DNA of 64,000 nt from Haemophilus paraphrohaemolyticus (GTDB lineage Bacteria > Pseudomonadota > Gammaproteobacteria > Enterobacterales > Pasteurellaceae): NCBI RefSeq assembly GCF_002015045.1, contig NZ_MUXX01000012.1, forward strand, positions 438,097-502,096, given 5' to 3'. Positions 19,298-28,852 of this stretch are shown here, piece by piece. Numbering within the stretch: the stretch's first letter is position 1; each line of letters begins with the position of its first letter. The notes beneath the pieces are model-generated. The model worked only from the letters and a program-made list of their open reading frames with translations. It had not been told where the DNA came from and made no database searches. The translations under genes were made by a program, and so were the position numbers.

Positions 19298-22200
19298 TTA
19301 CCATTGGTAACCCACGCCAGCTGCAACGCCAGTTTTACCTTGGCTATTTGCCGTACCAGATAAACGAATGATGATCTTACCATTATCAGAGATACGAGAC
19401 ATACCTACTGCAAGACCATTTTGACCTTGGTAGCTACCCGCTGCAATACCAACTAAGCTCTTACCTGGTATATAAGCCTGCGGAATATTCGCCGCTGCCA
19501 ATGCACTTGCAGTACCTGCATCACCACGTTTTCCAACTTTGTTGATCTTGTTGTTCAAGTTTGAAGCAACTGCATGTAACTGGCTACCATTTATAGCATC
19601 TTTAGAAGTTGCTGAAATTTCACCTGGTGCTACGCCTGTAATCTTAGTCGGTGCGCCTGTCGCTGTACCAACATTGATATTTCCACCATTGTTAGTAATC
19701 TTAGGACCATTATCACCGAATTGAACACTGTCAAAGGTTACATTAGAAGCAGTTGCGTAAGTCACTTTACCATTAGACTCTTGTTTCACGGTCATATTTT
19801 TACCTGCAACCATTTCAACTTTTTTGCCTGGATTGATCTTTTCTGGCGTACCTGAAATTTTCTCACCACCATTTGCTGAAGTGGTTAATGTAAAGCCTGA
19901 CTTGTTAATTGCATTTGCTACATCTTGTACAGTCGCCACTTTATTTGCAACATTTGCAATATTATTTGCCGCATCTGCAACTGCTTGTTCAGCAGCCTTA
20001 CGAACCGAAGCCGGAGCACTCGCCGGTAAGCTATTTAATGCATTTGTAGCATCTTCTAACGCTTTAGTCATTTCTGGTGTCACAACTGGGCCTTGAACGC
20101 TACCATCATCATTATTGGTAATCTTACCAGTATCAATGTCAAACTTCACGTTACTTGTTGTACCGTTTGGTGTGGTTTCTACCACAGCTTTGGTACCTTT
20201 GCCATCTACAAAGTTTACAGTGTCATAAGGTTTTACAAAATCCTTCGCTTCACCATTGTTTTGTAAATTCCAACCTGCATTCAACACATCAGATACGGTC
20301 GCTGCATTATTTCCTGCATTTTTTACCATATCCGCTGCTTCTTCTGCTGTCATTGGTGCTTTAGTCACATTTTCCGGTGCGGCATCAACCACTGTTCCAT
20401 CTGGCATGGTAACTGTTCTATCTTCATCATTTACAGATGGAAGATTAGATTTCACATTACCTAATGTCGTTGGTCCACCAATTTCATTCGGTGCAGCTGC
20501 AGGATTAACCATATTCGTTGTTAAGTCCGCAGGGGCTACTTCTGTTGTAGTTGGGTTACCTTTATCATCAACCGTGAAGTATTTATCACCCACTTTAGTC
20601 ACTGGTGTACCATTCTTATCAGTATATTGAACTGGTAAGCCTGTTACATCCACTTTTACTGTTGTCGTGGTTACTTTATTGCCATCTTTATCAATAGACT
20701 CTTTCGTTGCTAACTTCACTTTTGTGTTGTTGCCGTCTGCAAAACGAAGTTCATCATTAGGATTCACTTTTTCATCTTTATCTTTGAAGTCTGCAGCAGA
20801 TAATGTTTCTGTTTGCTTACCGACAACAAAACCAGATTTTTGAATCGCGGTTGCAACTTTATTACCTGTTACATAGCCATCACCTGCATTAGTCGGTGTA
20901 GTTCCTGCATCAGGAGTCACTGGGTTTACACCAGCTTTCGCTTTTCCTGTTTTTGGATCGATATCAGCTGTATTGTAATATTCATCTCCTACTTTGGTTA
21001 CTGGTGTATCTACTCCATTTACTTTAGCTGTAAATTGATTTGGTTTAACTACTTCACCATCTTTAACACCAATAGTAATTTCGCGAATACCATCGTCAGT
21101 TGTTTTACCTGTTACAGAAATACCTGGACCAGCTTTAAAATCAACATGATTTGCGTTCTTCACATCAGCAATATACCCATTGCCATCTTTAGTTGAAACA
21201 ACCCAGCCCATATTTTGTAAATCACCCACTGTCGCAGCAGCATTTGAATTCACATTCGGAGAATTTAAGTCAACTAAATTAACATTTGGTGCAGTTGTTA
21301 CTGGCGCTTTATTTAATGATGAAGCAACACCTGTAATTTGAGTAGGTTTACCATCAGCAGAGGTTACATTTAACGCAGTTGTTGGTTGTTTTCCAGCAAC
21401 ATTGTTAGTCGCTGGCTTAGCCGCTTCTGTTTTAAACTCAACTGGTGATTTACCATCTTTATTATCACCAACTTTTACTGTATTAAATTCAACATCGTCT
21501 TTTGTTGCATAGGTAATATTGCCGTTTGCTTCATGCTTAACGGTCATGTTTTTACCCGCTTTCATCGTTACTGTTGAACCTGGTTTAATTAACTCTCCAT
21601 CTTTCTTAAGAGTTGCATCAGTGGTTTCATTTTTACCATCTGTTTCATCTGCTTTTAATGTAAAGCCTGAGTTGTTAATCATGTTAGCGACGTTTTGTGC
21701 CGTTGCAATTTTGTTGCCACCTGCTTTATTTACAGCATCTTCCGCATCTTTAAGTTTTGCTTTTGCTGCTTCATCATCAGGATTGTCTGCTACTGCTTTT
21801 TTCGCTGCTGCTAAATCGTCTAATAACTGTTTAGCATTATCACCCATCGGGTTCTCAACTGTACCATTTGGGTTTGAAGTCATGTCAACAGTATCAACAT
21901 TAAACGTTACATTGCTGGTTTCATTATCTGATTCAACAACTGCTTTAGTACCTTTGCCATCTACAAAGTTTACAGTGTCATAAGGTTTTACAAAATCCTT
22001 CGCTTCACCATTGTTTTGTAAATTCCAACCTGCATTCAACACATCAGATACGGTCGCTGCATTATTTCCTGCATTTTTTACCATATCCGCTGCATCATCT
22101 GCTGTCATTGGTGCTTTAGTCACATTTTCCGGTGCTGCATCAACCACAGTTCCATCTGGCATGGTAACTGTTCTATCTTCATCATTTACCTTAGGTAAGT

Positions 22201-24730
22201 TAGGTTTTAAATCAGTAATACTGCTTCCGCCTAAGCTGACACCTTCAGGTTTAAAAGTCATAGTGGTTCCATTTCCACCAATGCTTGTAATATCGGTTAG
22301 CTCAGGGTTTAAAGAATAAGTAAAGTTTTTACCATCTTGTTTTAACTTGATGTTTTTACCAGCTTTAAATGTGACTTTATCGCCAGCTTTTACAGCTTCT
22401 TCTGTTGTTTTATTGCCGTCAGCGAATTCGCCGCCATCCGTAGCACCAGTTGCTTTCCAGAATGCATTATTAATTGCATTTGCAACATCGCCTACACTTG
22501 CAACTTTATTTTCATCACCTTTATTAGGGGCGACCTGACCAGACTTTTTATCACCCTCATCTTTGGTTACAGGTGTTATACTACCTGTGTTTACTTTAAT
22601 ACCATTATCATCCACAGTAATACTATTGTCTGCTGCTTTAACGTCATATTTAATATGACTTACTTTACCATCAGTATCTGTAGTGACATTAACGCTAGTG
22701 CCTTTACCATCAATAAAATCTACGGTGTCATAAGGTTTAACAAAATCACGTGCTTTATTGTTTTCTGTTAAGTTCCAACCGGCATTCAACACGTCGCCCA
22801 CAGTTGCCGCATTTGAGGTATTAGGTGCATCGGCTCCCTCTGGTAATTTACCTGAAGTTGTAGGGGCAGTAGAGCCTTTTTTTGCACCAGGTAAGTTACC
22901 AGCGATATTAGCCAATGCCATAGGGGTTGTAGTGTTATTACCAGCATTATTCATTGAGGCAATTACATCATCATTTGGCACGTTTTGATTTACATTGTTT
23001 GGTTGACCTTTATCATTTAAGTCAGTTGTTTTATAGAATTTATCGCCAACTTTAACCAACTTGTCACCAGCTTTATTGGTATAAACCACTGGCTCTTGTT
23101 TATTTTCAACACGAGCCATCAACGCATATAACTGAGAACCATTGATTGCATCTGTAGAATTTTCGTCAACAGCACCTGCGGCTAAATTTTTAATTTGGCG
23201 CTCTTTACCTGCTTGACCAATACTTACATAGTGACCAACATCAGCAGGTTTCCCAACAAAACCAGAATAAGTAAAGTTAGGACCAGCAATAGTACGAACT
23301 GTTGCATCATTTACAGTTTGAACTGCATGAGATGCACCTGTTGCTCCAACAACTTCTGTTGAGTTAGCACCCAATACAACTGAATTTTCTGTTGTTAATT
23401 TAGTAATATTCGCACCCAATGCTACGGAGTTTGCACCGCTTACATTTGAGCTAGTACCCACTGCGATAGCGTTTTCAGCCGTTGCTTGTGTCTCTTTACC
23501 TTGCGCAATAGATGCCTTACCTGTTGCGTTAGCTCTATTACCAAACGCAAGAGCACTTTCGTTTGTTGCTTTTGACGCATTACCAATGGCAATTGCGTCG
23601 GTAGTAGCGTCTTTTCCTGAGGCAGAGTATCCTAGATCTTTTTCCAAACGTTTTATAGCTAAATTCAAACGAGCAACCGCTGCAGTTGCACTAGCGACTC
23701 TAAATTTCTGCTCTGGAGTATCTGTTGTTTTTAGATTCTCCTCCTCTTTAGTTAAGGTTGTTTCAGCTTTAGCAAGATCACTTTTAAGATTATTCAATTT
23801 AGAATTGATACCGGTTTTATCAGAGTCTAAATATCCACCTGCAACTGCATTATTACCTAATGCTATTGAATTGTTCTTAATTGCAACGCTGTTTGTACCA
23901 AATGCAATCGTATTCGAACCTATAGTAGAAGTAGTAGCGCCATGACCTAAAGCAATGCTACTTGTTGCTCGAGCACCAGCCTCTTTACCAATAGAAATTG
24001 TCGAGTCAGCATTTGACTCAGAATTTCTATAAACAGTTCCTAGCTTTTGCGATGTAGCATCACGATCAAAAAACTCGCGATATGCACCTGATAATTGTCC
24101 GATAGCAATTGACCCATGAGTATCAGCCTGAGCAATAGCTCCTATTGCAACCCCACCATCTCTATTACCCCCGATTGAAGAAAAAGCACCTATAGCAACA
24201 CCACTATTATGTACAGCCTTCCAACCTTTATTATCATTAATATCAGCTCGTGCACCAATACCTAAAGATACAGCCGGCCCTGCTACTTGAGCACCATAAC
24301 CAACAGCGGTAGCCATTGAGTCTTTACCACCCTGTCCACCAGCAGAGATACGGTTACCAATTAACGTATCTCCAGTATTACCATCTTGATTATCAGCAAT
24401 ATCAAAACCAATCTTCACAGAACCTGCGCGAACAAGAGGATTATTACTAATAAGGATAGTACTGTCTGAATTTTTCGCAGCCTGAGAAGATCCTTGCAAT
24501 ATTGCAATTTGTTTAATTGGATCCGCAATTGTAGTGCTAACTTTATCTTGATTAATATAAGTAGCAGCCATCGCATGTTCAGCCATAAGAGAAGAACAGG
24601 TTACTAACGAAACTGCTACTAATTTTGAAATTGTTTTTGATTTAGTTTTGCCCTTTGCTGAAGCAAGTTCAGAAACCGCTACCCAAGATTGCGTTGCGTG
24701 ATTCCAGATCACACGGAAAATTTTGTTCAT
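19298..24730 (-). CDS. Trimeric autotransporter adhesin (YadA/Hia-type)
   Basis: 1810-residue type Vc secreted adhesin. Residues 1-55 form an extended signal peptide starting MNKIFRVIWNHATQSWVAVS and ending AMA. A YadA-like head follows at about 90-480, with repeats such as GVAIGA, SIAIGQ, SIALGH and NSVALGAN; around 310-370 it is interrupted by a coiled-coil segment rich in Lys and Leu. A neck motif lies at DENSTDAINGSQLYALM. The long stalk of FVKPYDTV and TVGDV/TVSDVLNAGWNL modules contains a near-identical repeat. The final 75 residues (from ASALAAANIPQ to GVAAGVGYQW) form the membrane anchor beta-barrel unit. The last residue is Trp, an acceptable BAM signal. It is flanked by IS remnants. 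It probably mediates attachment to host cells or matrix; the ligand is unknown. Confidence 0.95.
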   Translation of the reverse strand: MNKIFRVIWNHATQSWVAVSELASAKGKTKSKTISKLVAVSLVTCSSLMAEHAMAATYINQDKVSTTIADPIKQIAILQGSSQAAKNSDSTILISNNPLVRAGSVKIGFDIADNQDGNTGDTLIGNRISAGGQGGKDSMATAVGYGAQVAGPAVSLGIGARADINDNKGWKAVHNSGVAIGAFSSIGGNRDGGVAIGAIAQADTHGSIAIGQLSGAYREFFDRDATSQKLGTVYRNSESNADSTISIGKEAGARATSSIALGHGATTSTIGSNTIAFGTNSVAIKNNSIALGNNAVAGGYLDSDKTGINSKLNNLKSDLAKAETTLTKEEENLKTTDTPEQKFRVASATAAVARLNLAIKRLEKDLGYSASGKDATTDAIAIGNASKATNESALAFGNRANATGKASIAQGKETQATAENAIAVGTSSNVSGANSVALGANITKLTTENSVVLGANSTEVVGATGASHAVQTVNDATVRTIAGPNFTYSGFVGKPADVGHYVSIGQAGKERQIKNLAAGAVDENSTDAINGSQLYALMARVENKQEPVVYTNKAGDKLVKVGDKFYKTTDLNDKGQPNNVNQNVPNDDVIASMNNAGNNTTTPMALANIAGNLPGAKKGSTAPTTSGKLPEGADAPNTSNAATVGDVLNAGWNLTENNKARDFVKPYDTVDFIDGKGTSVNVTTDTDGKVSHIKYDVKAADNSITVDDNGIKVNTGSITPVTKDEGDKKSGQVAPNKGDENKVASVGDVANAINNAFWKATGATDGGEFADGNKTTEEAVKAGDKVTFKAGKNIKLKQDGKNFTYSLNPELTDITSIGGNGTTMTFKPEGVSLGGSSITDLKPNLPKVNDEDRTVTMPDGTVVDAAPENVTKAPMTADDAADMVKNAGNNAATVSDVLNAGWNLQNNGEAKDFVKPYDTVNFVDGKGTKAVVESDNETSNVTFNVDTVDMTSNPNGTVENPMGDNAKQLLDDLAAAKKAVADNPDDEAAKAKLKDAEDAVNKAGGNKIATAQNVANMINNSGFTLKADETDGKNETTDATLKKDGELIKPGSTVTMKAGKNMTVKHEANGNITYATKDDVEFNTVKVGDNKDGKSPVEFKTEAAKPATNNVAGKQPTTALNVTSADGKPTQITGVASSLNKAPVTTAPNVNLVDLNSPNVNSNAAATVGDLQNMGWVVSTKDGNGYIADVKNANHVDFKAGPGISVTGKTTDDGIREITIGVKDGEVVKPNQFTAKVNGVDTPVTKVGDEYYNTADIDPKTGKAKAGVNPVTPDAGTTPTNAGDGYVTGNKVATAIQKSGFVVGKQTETLSAADFKDKDEKVNPNDELRFADGNNTKVKLATKESIDKDGNKVTTTTVKVDVTGLPVQYTDKNGTPVTKVGDKYFTVDDKGNPTTTEVAPADLTTNMVNPAAAPNEIGGPTTLGNVKSNLPSVNDEDRTVTMPDGTVVDAAPENVTKAPMTAEEAADMVKNAGNNAATVSDVLNAGWNLQNNGEAKDFVKPYDTVNFVDGKGTKAVVETTPNGTTSNVKFDIDTGKITNNDDGSVQGPVVTPEMTKALEDATNALNSLPASAPASVRKAAEQAVADAANNIANVANKVATVQDVANAINKSGFTLTTSANGGEKISGTPEKINPGKKVEMVAGKNMTVKQESNGKVTYATASNVTFDSVQFGDNGPKITNNGGNINVGTATGAPTKITGVAPGEISATSKDAINGSQLHAVASNLNNKINKVGKRGDAGTASALAAANIPQAYIPGKSLVGIAAGSYQGQNGLAVGMSRISDNGKIIIRLSGTANSQGKTGVAAGVGYQW
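20187..20434 (-). repeat. Long direct repeat, copy A, inside the adhesin gene
   Basis: About 248 bases nearly identical to 21942-22189, 1755 bases (585 codons) apart, with only a few single-base differences. It encodes the stalk module containing FVKPYDTVNFVDGKGTKA and the preceding GNNAATVSDVLNAGWNLQNN segment. Recombination between copies would delete or duplicate 585 codons in frame. Confidence 0.9.
21942..22189 (-). repeat. Long direct repeat, copy B, inside the adhesin gene
   Basis: Partner of 20187-20434, in the same orientation and reading frame. The spacing is a multiple of three, so exchange between copies keeps the frame. Confidence 0.9.
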
Positions 24731-24752
24731 AAAATTTTTCCTTATATTAAAA

Positions 24753-24798
24753 GGTTGTAAAAAAAATCAAAGCTGTACATTTACAATAAACAGCTTTG
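24753..24798 (-). promoter_or_regulatory. Terminator-like hairpin in the adhesin leader (possible attenuator)
   Basis: Read on the minus strand, CAAAGCTGT pairs perfectly with ACAGCTTTG (24768-24776 and 24790-24798) and is followed by ATTTTTTTT. This is an intrinsic-terminator layout lying about 25-70 bases upstream of the adhesin ATG and downstream of the likely promoter region (24800-24919). It could be an attenuator, and the T8 tract could also slip. Alternatively it is simply the end of an upstream transcript. Confidence 0.55.
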
Positions 24799-24919
24799 AA
24801 GATAAAAAATCCTGCGCCGATAGTATCAATAGAATGCGTATAAGTCGAGCAATTTTACAGATGTTTACAATTCTTTATATATGACATCCTATCTTTAAAA
24901 AACTACCTATATAAATGCA

Positions 24920-24949
24920 AAAAAGCTCGCCAAATTTGACGAGCTTTTT
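24920..24949 (-). terminator. Terminator of the truncated rplY
   Basis: AAAAAGCTCG and CGAGCTTTTT pair around CCAAATTTGA, with T residues on the minus-strand exit. It lies directly behind the rplY stub and in front of the adhesin leader, so it would have isolated the adhesin from rplY transcription. Confidence 0.8.
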
Positions 24950-24977
24950 TAACTTACGTAAACCGTATTAATACAAA

Positions 24978-25019
24978 TTACACACGTTTGAAGTCAATGT
25001 GAACCAATTTTGGTTTGAA
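24978..25019 (-). pseudogene. rplY: Ribosomal protein L25, last 13 codons only
   Basis: The minus strand ends FKPKLVHIDFKRV-stop, matching the C-terminus of Pasteurellaceae L25 as I recall it. Upstream of Phe the sequence switches to the IS end, so the 5' part of the gene has been lost. The native terminator is still present. L25 is dispensable in E. coli; a complete copy may exist elsewhere in this genome. Confidence 0.7.
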
Positions 25020-25057
25020 TCTCAAAGCCGGTGTCCAGATTTTGGGGTGCAGATCAT
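25020..25057 (-). mobile_element. Solo end of the same IS150-like element
   Basis: CTCAAA-N3-GGTGTCCAG followed by TTTTGGGGTGCAGATCA repeats the right end of the 18716-18977 remnant with one substitution, in the same orientation. It abuts the rplY stub, so an insertion followed by deletion is the likely history. Confidence 0.7.
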
Positions 25058-25059
25058 TT

Positions 25060-25100
25060 AGCGGTTAAATTCACCAAAACTTTTGCAAAATTTAACCGCT
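25060..25100. terminator. Uptake-sequence inverted repeat
   Basis: AGCGGTTAAA (25060-25069) pairs with TTTAACCGCT (25091-25100), two inverted AAGCGGT-type uptake words around TTTTGCAAAA. This is the common Pasteurellaceae terminator form, though no gene now ends here. Confidence 0.5.
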
Positions 25101-25220
25101 TGCATACCCCCCTACCACAATTACCCCGTGATCTTTCCAATAAAATTAAGTAAAATATAGGCGATTTTGTCTACTTTTCATAGCAAGATCATTTTAAATT
25201 CATTCTAATGGAGAAATTTT

Positions 25221-25901
25221 ATGGCAATGAATAACATTTTAGGTTTATTCGCACAATCGCCACTCAAACCTCTCAAACAGCTCTCTGTAAAAGTAACTGA
25301 ATGCAGCGAGCAGTTAGAACCCTTCTTTGAAGCTTCTTTCAATCATGATTGGGATACGGCAGAAGACATTCGAAACCACATTGTGGAATTAGAACGTGAT
25401 GCCGATTTGCTCAAACGTGAAATTCGCTTGAAATTACCTCGCGGATTATTCCTCCCTGTTGAACGCTCGGATCTATTAGAAATAGTTACACAACTGGATA
25501 AATTAGCAAACTACTCAAAAGATATCGCAACCCGAGTTATTGGCCGTCACTTGGAAGTGCCAGAAATTATGCAGCCTGCATTCCGCCAATTTATCTTCCG
25601 TAGTCTCGATTCTTGTCGCCAAGTACGTAAAGTATTAGGCGAACTGGATGAGTTACTTGAAACGGGCTTCCGTGGCCGTGAGCGTCGTTTCGTGAACGAA
25701 ATGATCTTAGAGCTAGACAAAATTGAAGATGATACTGATCAACTTCAAATCGCACTACGTCGTACACTTTTCGGCTTAGAGTCGGAATTAAACCCAATTG
25801 ATGTAATGTTTTTATATAAATGTATTGAGCGAATCAGCATCTTAGCAGATCAAGCTCAGCGTATTGGTTCGAGAATCGAACTGATGCTTGCAAAAGCGTA
25901 G
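25221..25901 (+). CDS. DUF47 (PhoU-like) protein paired with PiT phosphate transporter
   Basis: 226-residue all-helical TIGR00153/DUF47 protein, distantly related to PhoU and typically encoded just before a PiT-type phosphate permease. Conserved segments are FNHDWDTAEDIRNHIVELER, LKLPRGLFLPVERSDLLEIV and ELDKIEDDTDQLQIALRR, which carry acidic residues thought to bind metal in PhoU-like proteins. The permease starts 10 bases after its stop, so they form one operon. It probably modulates the transporter; the mechanism is not visible in sequence. Confidence 0.9.
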   Translation: MAMNNILGLFAQSPLKPLKQLSVKVTECSEQLEPFFEASFNHDWDTAEDIRNHIVELERDADLLKREIRLKLPRGLFLPVERSDLLEIVTQLDKLANYSKDIATRVIGRHLEVPEIMQPAFRQFIFRSLDSCRQVRKVLGELDELLETGFRGRERRFVNEMILELDKIEDDTDQLQIALRRTLFGLESELNPIDVMFLYKCIERISILADQAQRIGSRIELMLAKA

Positions 25902-25911
25902 GAGACAGCTG

Positions 25912-27177
25912 ATGGAACTTTTACAAGAATACGGCTCAATTTTAGTGATTGTTACAGCTGTTTTAGGATTCTTAATGGCGTTTGGTATTGGTGCAAATGA
26001 TGTATCAAATGCAATGGGAACTTCAGTAGGTTCAGGTACAATCACCATAAAACAAGCAATTATTATCGCAATGGTTTTCGAACTTGCAGGGGCTTATCTT
26101 GCAGGTGGTGAAGTAGCTGATACCATTAAAAGTGGTATTATTCAAGCAGATGCTTTTACGGATACGCCAGAAATTTTAGTTCTAGGGATGATGTCTTCTC
26201 TTTGTGCAGCAGGTGTTTGGCTAATTGTTGCAACTAAAATGGGCTGGCCTGTTTCAGGCACGCACACTATTATTGGTGCTGTAATTGGTTTTGCTTTAGT
26301 TACCGTTGGCGCTAGCTCAATTCAATGGGGACAACTAACCGGGATTGTAGGTAGTTGGTTCATTACTCCTGTTCTCGCTGGAATTATCGCTTTCGTGATT
26401 TTCGTGAACTCACAAAAATTGATTTTTAACCGCTCAGAACCGTTCAAACAAGCGAAGAAATATGGTCCATTCTATATGGCTGTTACCATTTTTATTCTTT
26501 GTATTGTAACGATCTCAAAAGGTTTAAAACACGTTGGTCTTAACTTAACTAACTGGCAAACTTTTGGTATTTCACTGGGCTTATCGCTTATTGCGGGTTT
26601 AATCGGTGCTGTTTATTTCCGCAGCCAAGCTTTTGAGAATAAAGTGAAAGATAAAAGCGGATTCGGTGGCGTTGAAAAAATATTTAGTATTTTGATGCTT
26701 TTAACCGCTTGTGCAATGGCTTTCGCACACGGTTCAAACGATGTAGCTAACGCAATTGGTCCATTAGCGGCAGTTGAATCTATCGTAACAAGTGGCGGAC
26801 AACTTCAAAGCTCTGTTGGTATGGCGCCTTGGGTATTACCACTCGGTGCTGTTGGTATGGGCATAGGTTTGGCGGTAATGGGTAAATCGGTTATGGCAAC
26901 AGTGGGAACAGGTATTACTGAACTTACGCCAAGCCGTGGTTTCGCAGCTCAATTTGCTTGTGCTGTTACCGTAGTTCTTGCATCTGGTACGGGTTTACCA
27001 ATTTCAACGACACAAACCTTAGTAGGTGCAATTCTAGGTGTTGGCTTCGCTCGTGGTATTGCGGCAATCAACTTAGGTATTATCCGTAATATCGTTGCGT
27101 CGTGGTTTGTTACCTTGCCAGCAGGTGCGGTACTTTCAATTATTATTTACTACCTCTTGCACACAATTTTCCATTAA
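25912..27177 (+). CDS. PiT-family inorganic phosphate transporter
   Basis: 421-residue inner-membrane phosphate symporter with about ten membrane helices. Two inverted copies of the family signature are present: GANDVSNAMGTSVGSGTIT near residue 28 and AHGSNDVANAIGPLAAVES near residue 280. WPVSGTHTIIGAVIGFALV and GLPISTTQTLVGAILGVGFA mark the two halves. The start is MELLQEYG at 25912, with GGAGA upstream; the longer frame runs back into the previous gene. Homologous to the H. influenzae HI1604-type PitA. Confidence 0.93.
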   Translation: MELLQEYGSILVIVTAVLGFLMAFGIGANDVSNAMGTSVGSGTITIKQAIIIAMVFELAGAYLAGGEVADTIKSGIIQADAFTDTPEILVLGMMSSLCAAGVWLIVATKMGWPVSGTHTIIGAVIGFALVTVGASSIQWGQLTGIVGSWFITPVLAGIIAFVIFVNSQKLIFNRSEPFKQAKKYGPFYMAVTIFILCIVTISKGLKHVGLNLTNWQTFGISLGLSLIAGLIGAVYFRSQAFENKVKDKSGFGGVEKIFSILMLLTACAMAFAHGSNDVANAIGPLAAVESIVTSGGQLQSSVGMAPWVLPLGAVGMGIGLAVMGKSVMATVGTGITELTPSRGFAAQFACAVTVVLASGTGLPISTTQTLVGAILGVGFARGIAAINLGIIRNIVASWFVTLPAGAVLSIIIYYLLHTIFH

Positions 27178-27291
27178 TTTTATTAGGGTGGAATTCAATT
27201 TCGCCCTTTTAATTTTATTTCTAAACCATTTCCGAAAATGGAAGTCGAACAGAAATAGTTTAGAAATAAAAATTTTCTATAAGGATTTTCT

Positions 27292-27897
27292 ATGTCAAAA
27301 AAATTACACAAAGCACTTCTCTCTTCACTACTACTAAGCTGCTCGCTTCCTGCCTTTTCTTCAGATTACATCACCGAAAACCTCAGTACTTATATGCGTA
27401 AAGGTGCTGGAGATCAATTCAAAATTTCAGGCAGTATTCAAGCAGGAGAGAAAATCACGGTGCTAGATCGCAAGGAACGCTTTGTGTTAATTCGTGACAG
27501 CCGTAATCGTGAAGGCTGGGTACTTGCATCTGAAGTTTCACAAACCGCAAGCCCGAAAGAGTTAATCCCTCAACTACAACAACAAGTTCAAGATTTAAAC
27601 GGCAGACTGGCTAAAATTGATAGTGACTGGCAACAACGCACAGTTGAAATACAACGCCGTAGCAACGAATCGCAAAAGCAGACAAGTGATTTACTTGCTG
27701 AAAATGCACAACTTAAACGTGAAATGGAAATTCTAAAAAATAAAAATCGTAGTTTAGAAACCATGCAAGATAGCGAGAAACGCACTATCGCCATTCAATA
27801 TTTTATTTATGGTGGCTCTGTTTTAGTGGTAGGCTTAATTTTAGGTTTAATATTGCCATATCTTGCACCACGTCGTAAACGTGGAGGGTGGGCATAA
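27292..27897 (+). CDS. TIGR04211-type SH3 domain protein (YgiM-like)
   Basis: 201 residues. The signal peptide is MSKKLHKALLSSLLLSCSLPAFSS. A bacterial SH3 domain follows at about 25-85 (YITENLSTYMRKGAGDQF ... NREGWVLASEVS). A coiled coil spans roughly 95-165 (Gln/Leu/Lys rich), and a C-terminal membrane helix lies at about 170-190 (IYGGSVLVVGLILGLILPYL) with a basic tail. Periplasm-exposed and tethered. Same neighbour (the phosphate permease) as in H. influenzae. Function unknown; SH3 domains of this kind often bind cell-wall peptides. Confidence 0.85.
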   Translation: MSKKLHKALLSSLLLSCSLPAFSSDYITENLSTYMRKGAGDQFKISGSIQAGEKITVLDRKERFVLIRDSRNREGWVLASEVSQTASPKELIPQLQQQVQDLNGRLAKIDSDWQQRTVEIQRRSNESQKQTSDLLAENAQLKREMEILKNKNRSLETMQDSEKRTIAIQYFIYGGSVLVVGLILGLILPYLAPRRKRGGWA

Positions 27898-27923
27898 AAA
27901 TCTCTTTGATAATTAAAACGGTA

Positions 27924-27966
27924 AATTGCTTTCAAAAGTTTGTAAATTAAAACTACGAAAGCAATT
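27924..27966. terminator. Inverted repeat between the SH3 gene and pdxY
   Basis: AATTGCTTTC (27924-27933) and GAAAGCAATT (27957-27966) form a 10-base-pair stem between two convergent genes. The loop is long and no strong T tract follows, so termination is only likely. Confidence 0.45.
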
Positions 27967-27988
27967 GACCTCTTTATAATTTAGAGTA

Positions 27989-28852
27989 TTACGCTATTTT
28001 CACCGCTTTATACTGGCTTTTCGGACTCACAATCCACTCTCTTGCTGCAATAATTTGTAACTCATATTTTCCGCTTTGTTGTGTAACACTCATTACATCA
28101 TTTACCGCATTTGCCGTATGCTCGAAGGCCTCTAAATCTGATTTACCATTGAGCAAATTTGCTAAAAATAGACCGCTTGTTAAATCTCCTACGCCTACAG
28201 GATCACGACCAACAAATTCGTGCAATGGTCGGCGGATATGCCAAATCCCTGCTTCAGTTGCGAGTAACATTTCAAACTGGTTAGGGTCTTGCCCTACTTT
28301 GCTTAAGTGTTTCACCAACACACGTTTCGGCCCTTTTGTTAAAATCGCTTTGGTTGCTTCAACTGCTTGAGCAAAGTTTTCTACAGGTAAGCCCGTAAGC
28401 TCTCGCAATTCCACCAAGTTTGGGGCAATTAAATCGGCTTTTGCCATCGCTTCATCACGCAAAAATTCCGCCACACCAGGGGCAACAATGCAACCTTTGT
28501 CAGGATGCCCCATCACAGGATCGCAAAAATACACCGCATTCGAATTTTTCGCTTTAATTTTCTCAACCGCTTTTAAGATTTCAGCACCCTGCTCTGCTGC
28601 ACCAATATAGCCCGATAAAATCGCATCACATTCGTGCAGTGCATCAATCTCATCAATCCCTTTCGTAATTTCGCCAATTTGTTCTTTAGGAATCACCATT
28701 CCTTTCCATTTACCATATTGAGTGTGGTTGGAAAATTGCACCGTGTTCAACGCCCAAACATCCACCCCAAGCAACTGCATCGGAAACACCGCGGCTTTAT
28801 TGCCTGCATAACCATAAACAACGTGCGATTGAATAGACAATACGTTTTTCAT
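27989..28852 (-). CDS. pdxY: Pyridoxal kinase PdxY
   Basis: 287-residue ribokinase-family enzyme that phosphorylates pyridoxal in vitamin B6 salvage. The start is [20 protein letters not shown] at 28852, preceded by AAGGAGA; the longer frame lacks support. [20 protein letters not shown], the ATP-site segment [10 protein letters not shown] and the anion-hole/catalytic region [17 protein letters not shown] (catalytic Asp in GVGD) are as in E. coli PdxY (287 residues). Single-gene unit. Confidence 0.93.
   Translation of the reverse strand: MKNVLSIQSHVVYGYAGNKAAVFPMQLLGVDVWALNTVQFSNHTQYGKWKGMVIPKEQIGEITKGIDEIDALHECDAILSGYIGAAEQGAEILKAVEKIKAKNSNAVYFCDPVMGHPDKGCIVAPGVAEFLRDEAMAKADLIAPNLVELRELTGLPVENFAQAVEATKAILTKGPKRVLVKHLSKVGQDPNQFEMLLATEAGIWHIRRPLHEFVGRDPVGVGDLTSGLFLANLLNGKSDLEAFEHTANAVNDVMSVTQQSGKYELQIIAAREWIVSPKSQYKAVKIA

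Noticed and set aside
20187-22189. Adhesin repeats as a possible CRISPR or mobile element
   Set aside because: There are only two copies, both coding and in frame, inside a typical stalk region.
20256-22319. Long plus-strand open frames opposite the adhesin gene (for example 20256-20630, 21519-21983, 22011-22319)
   Set aside because: They are antisense shadows of a repetitive gene with biased codons, have no ribosome-binding sites, and two of them are similar only because the adhesin repeats are.
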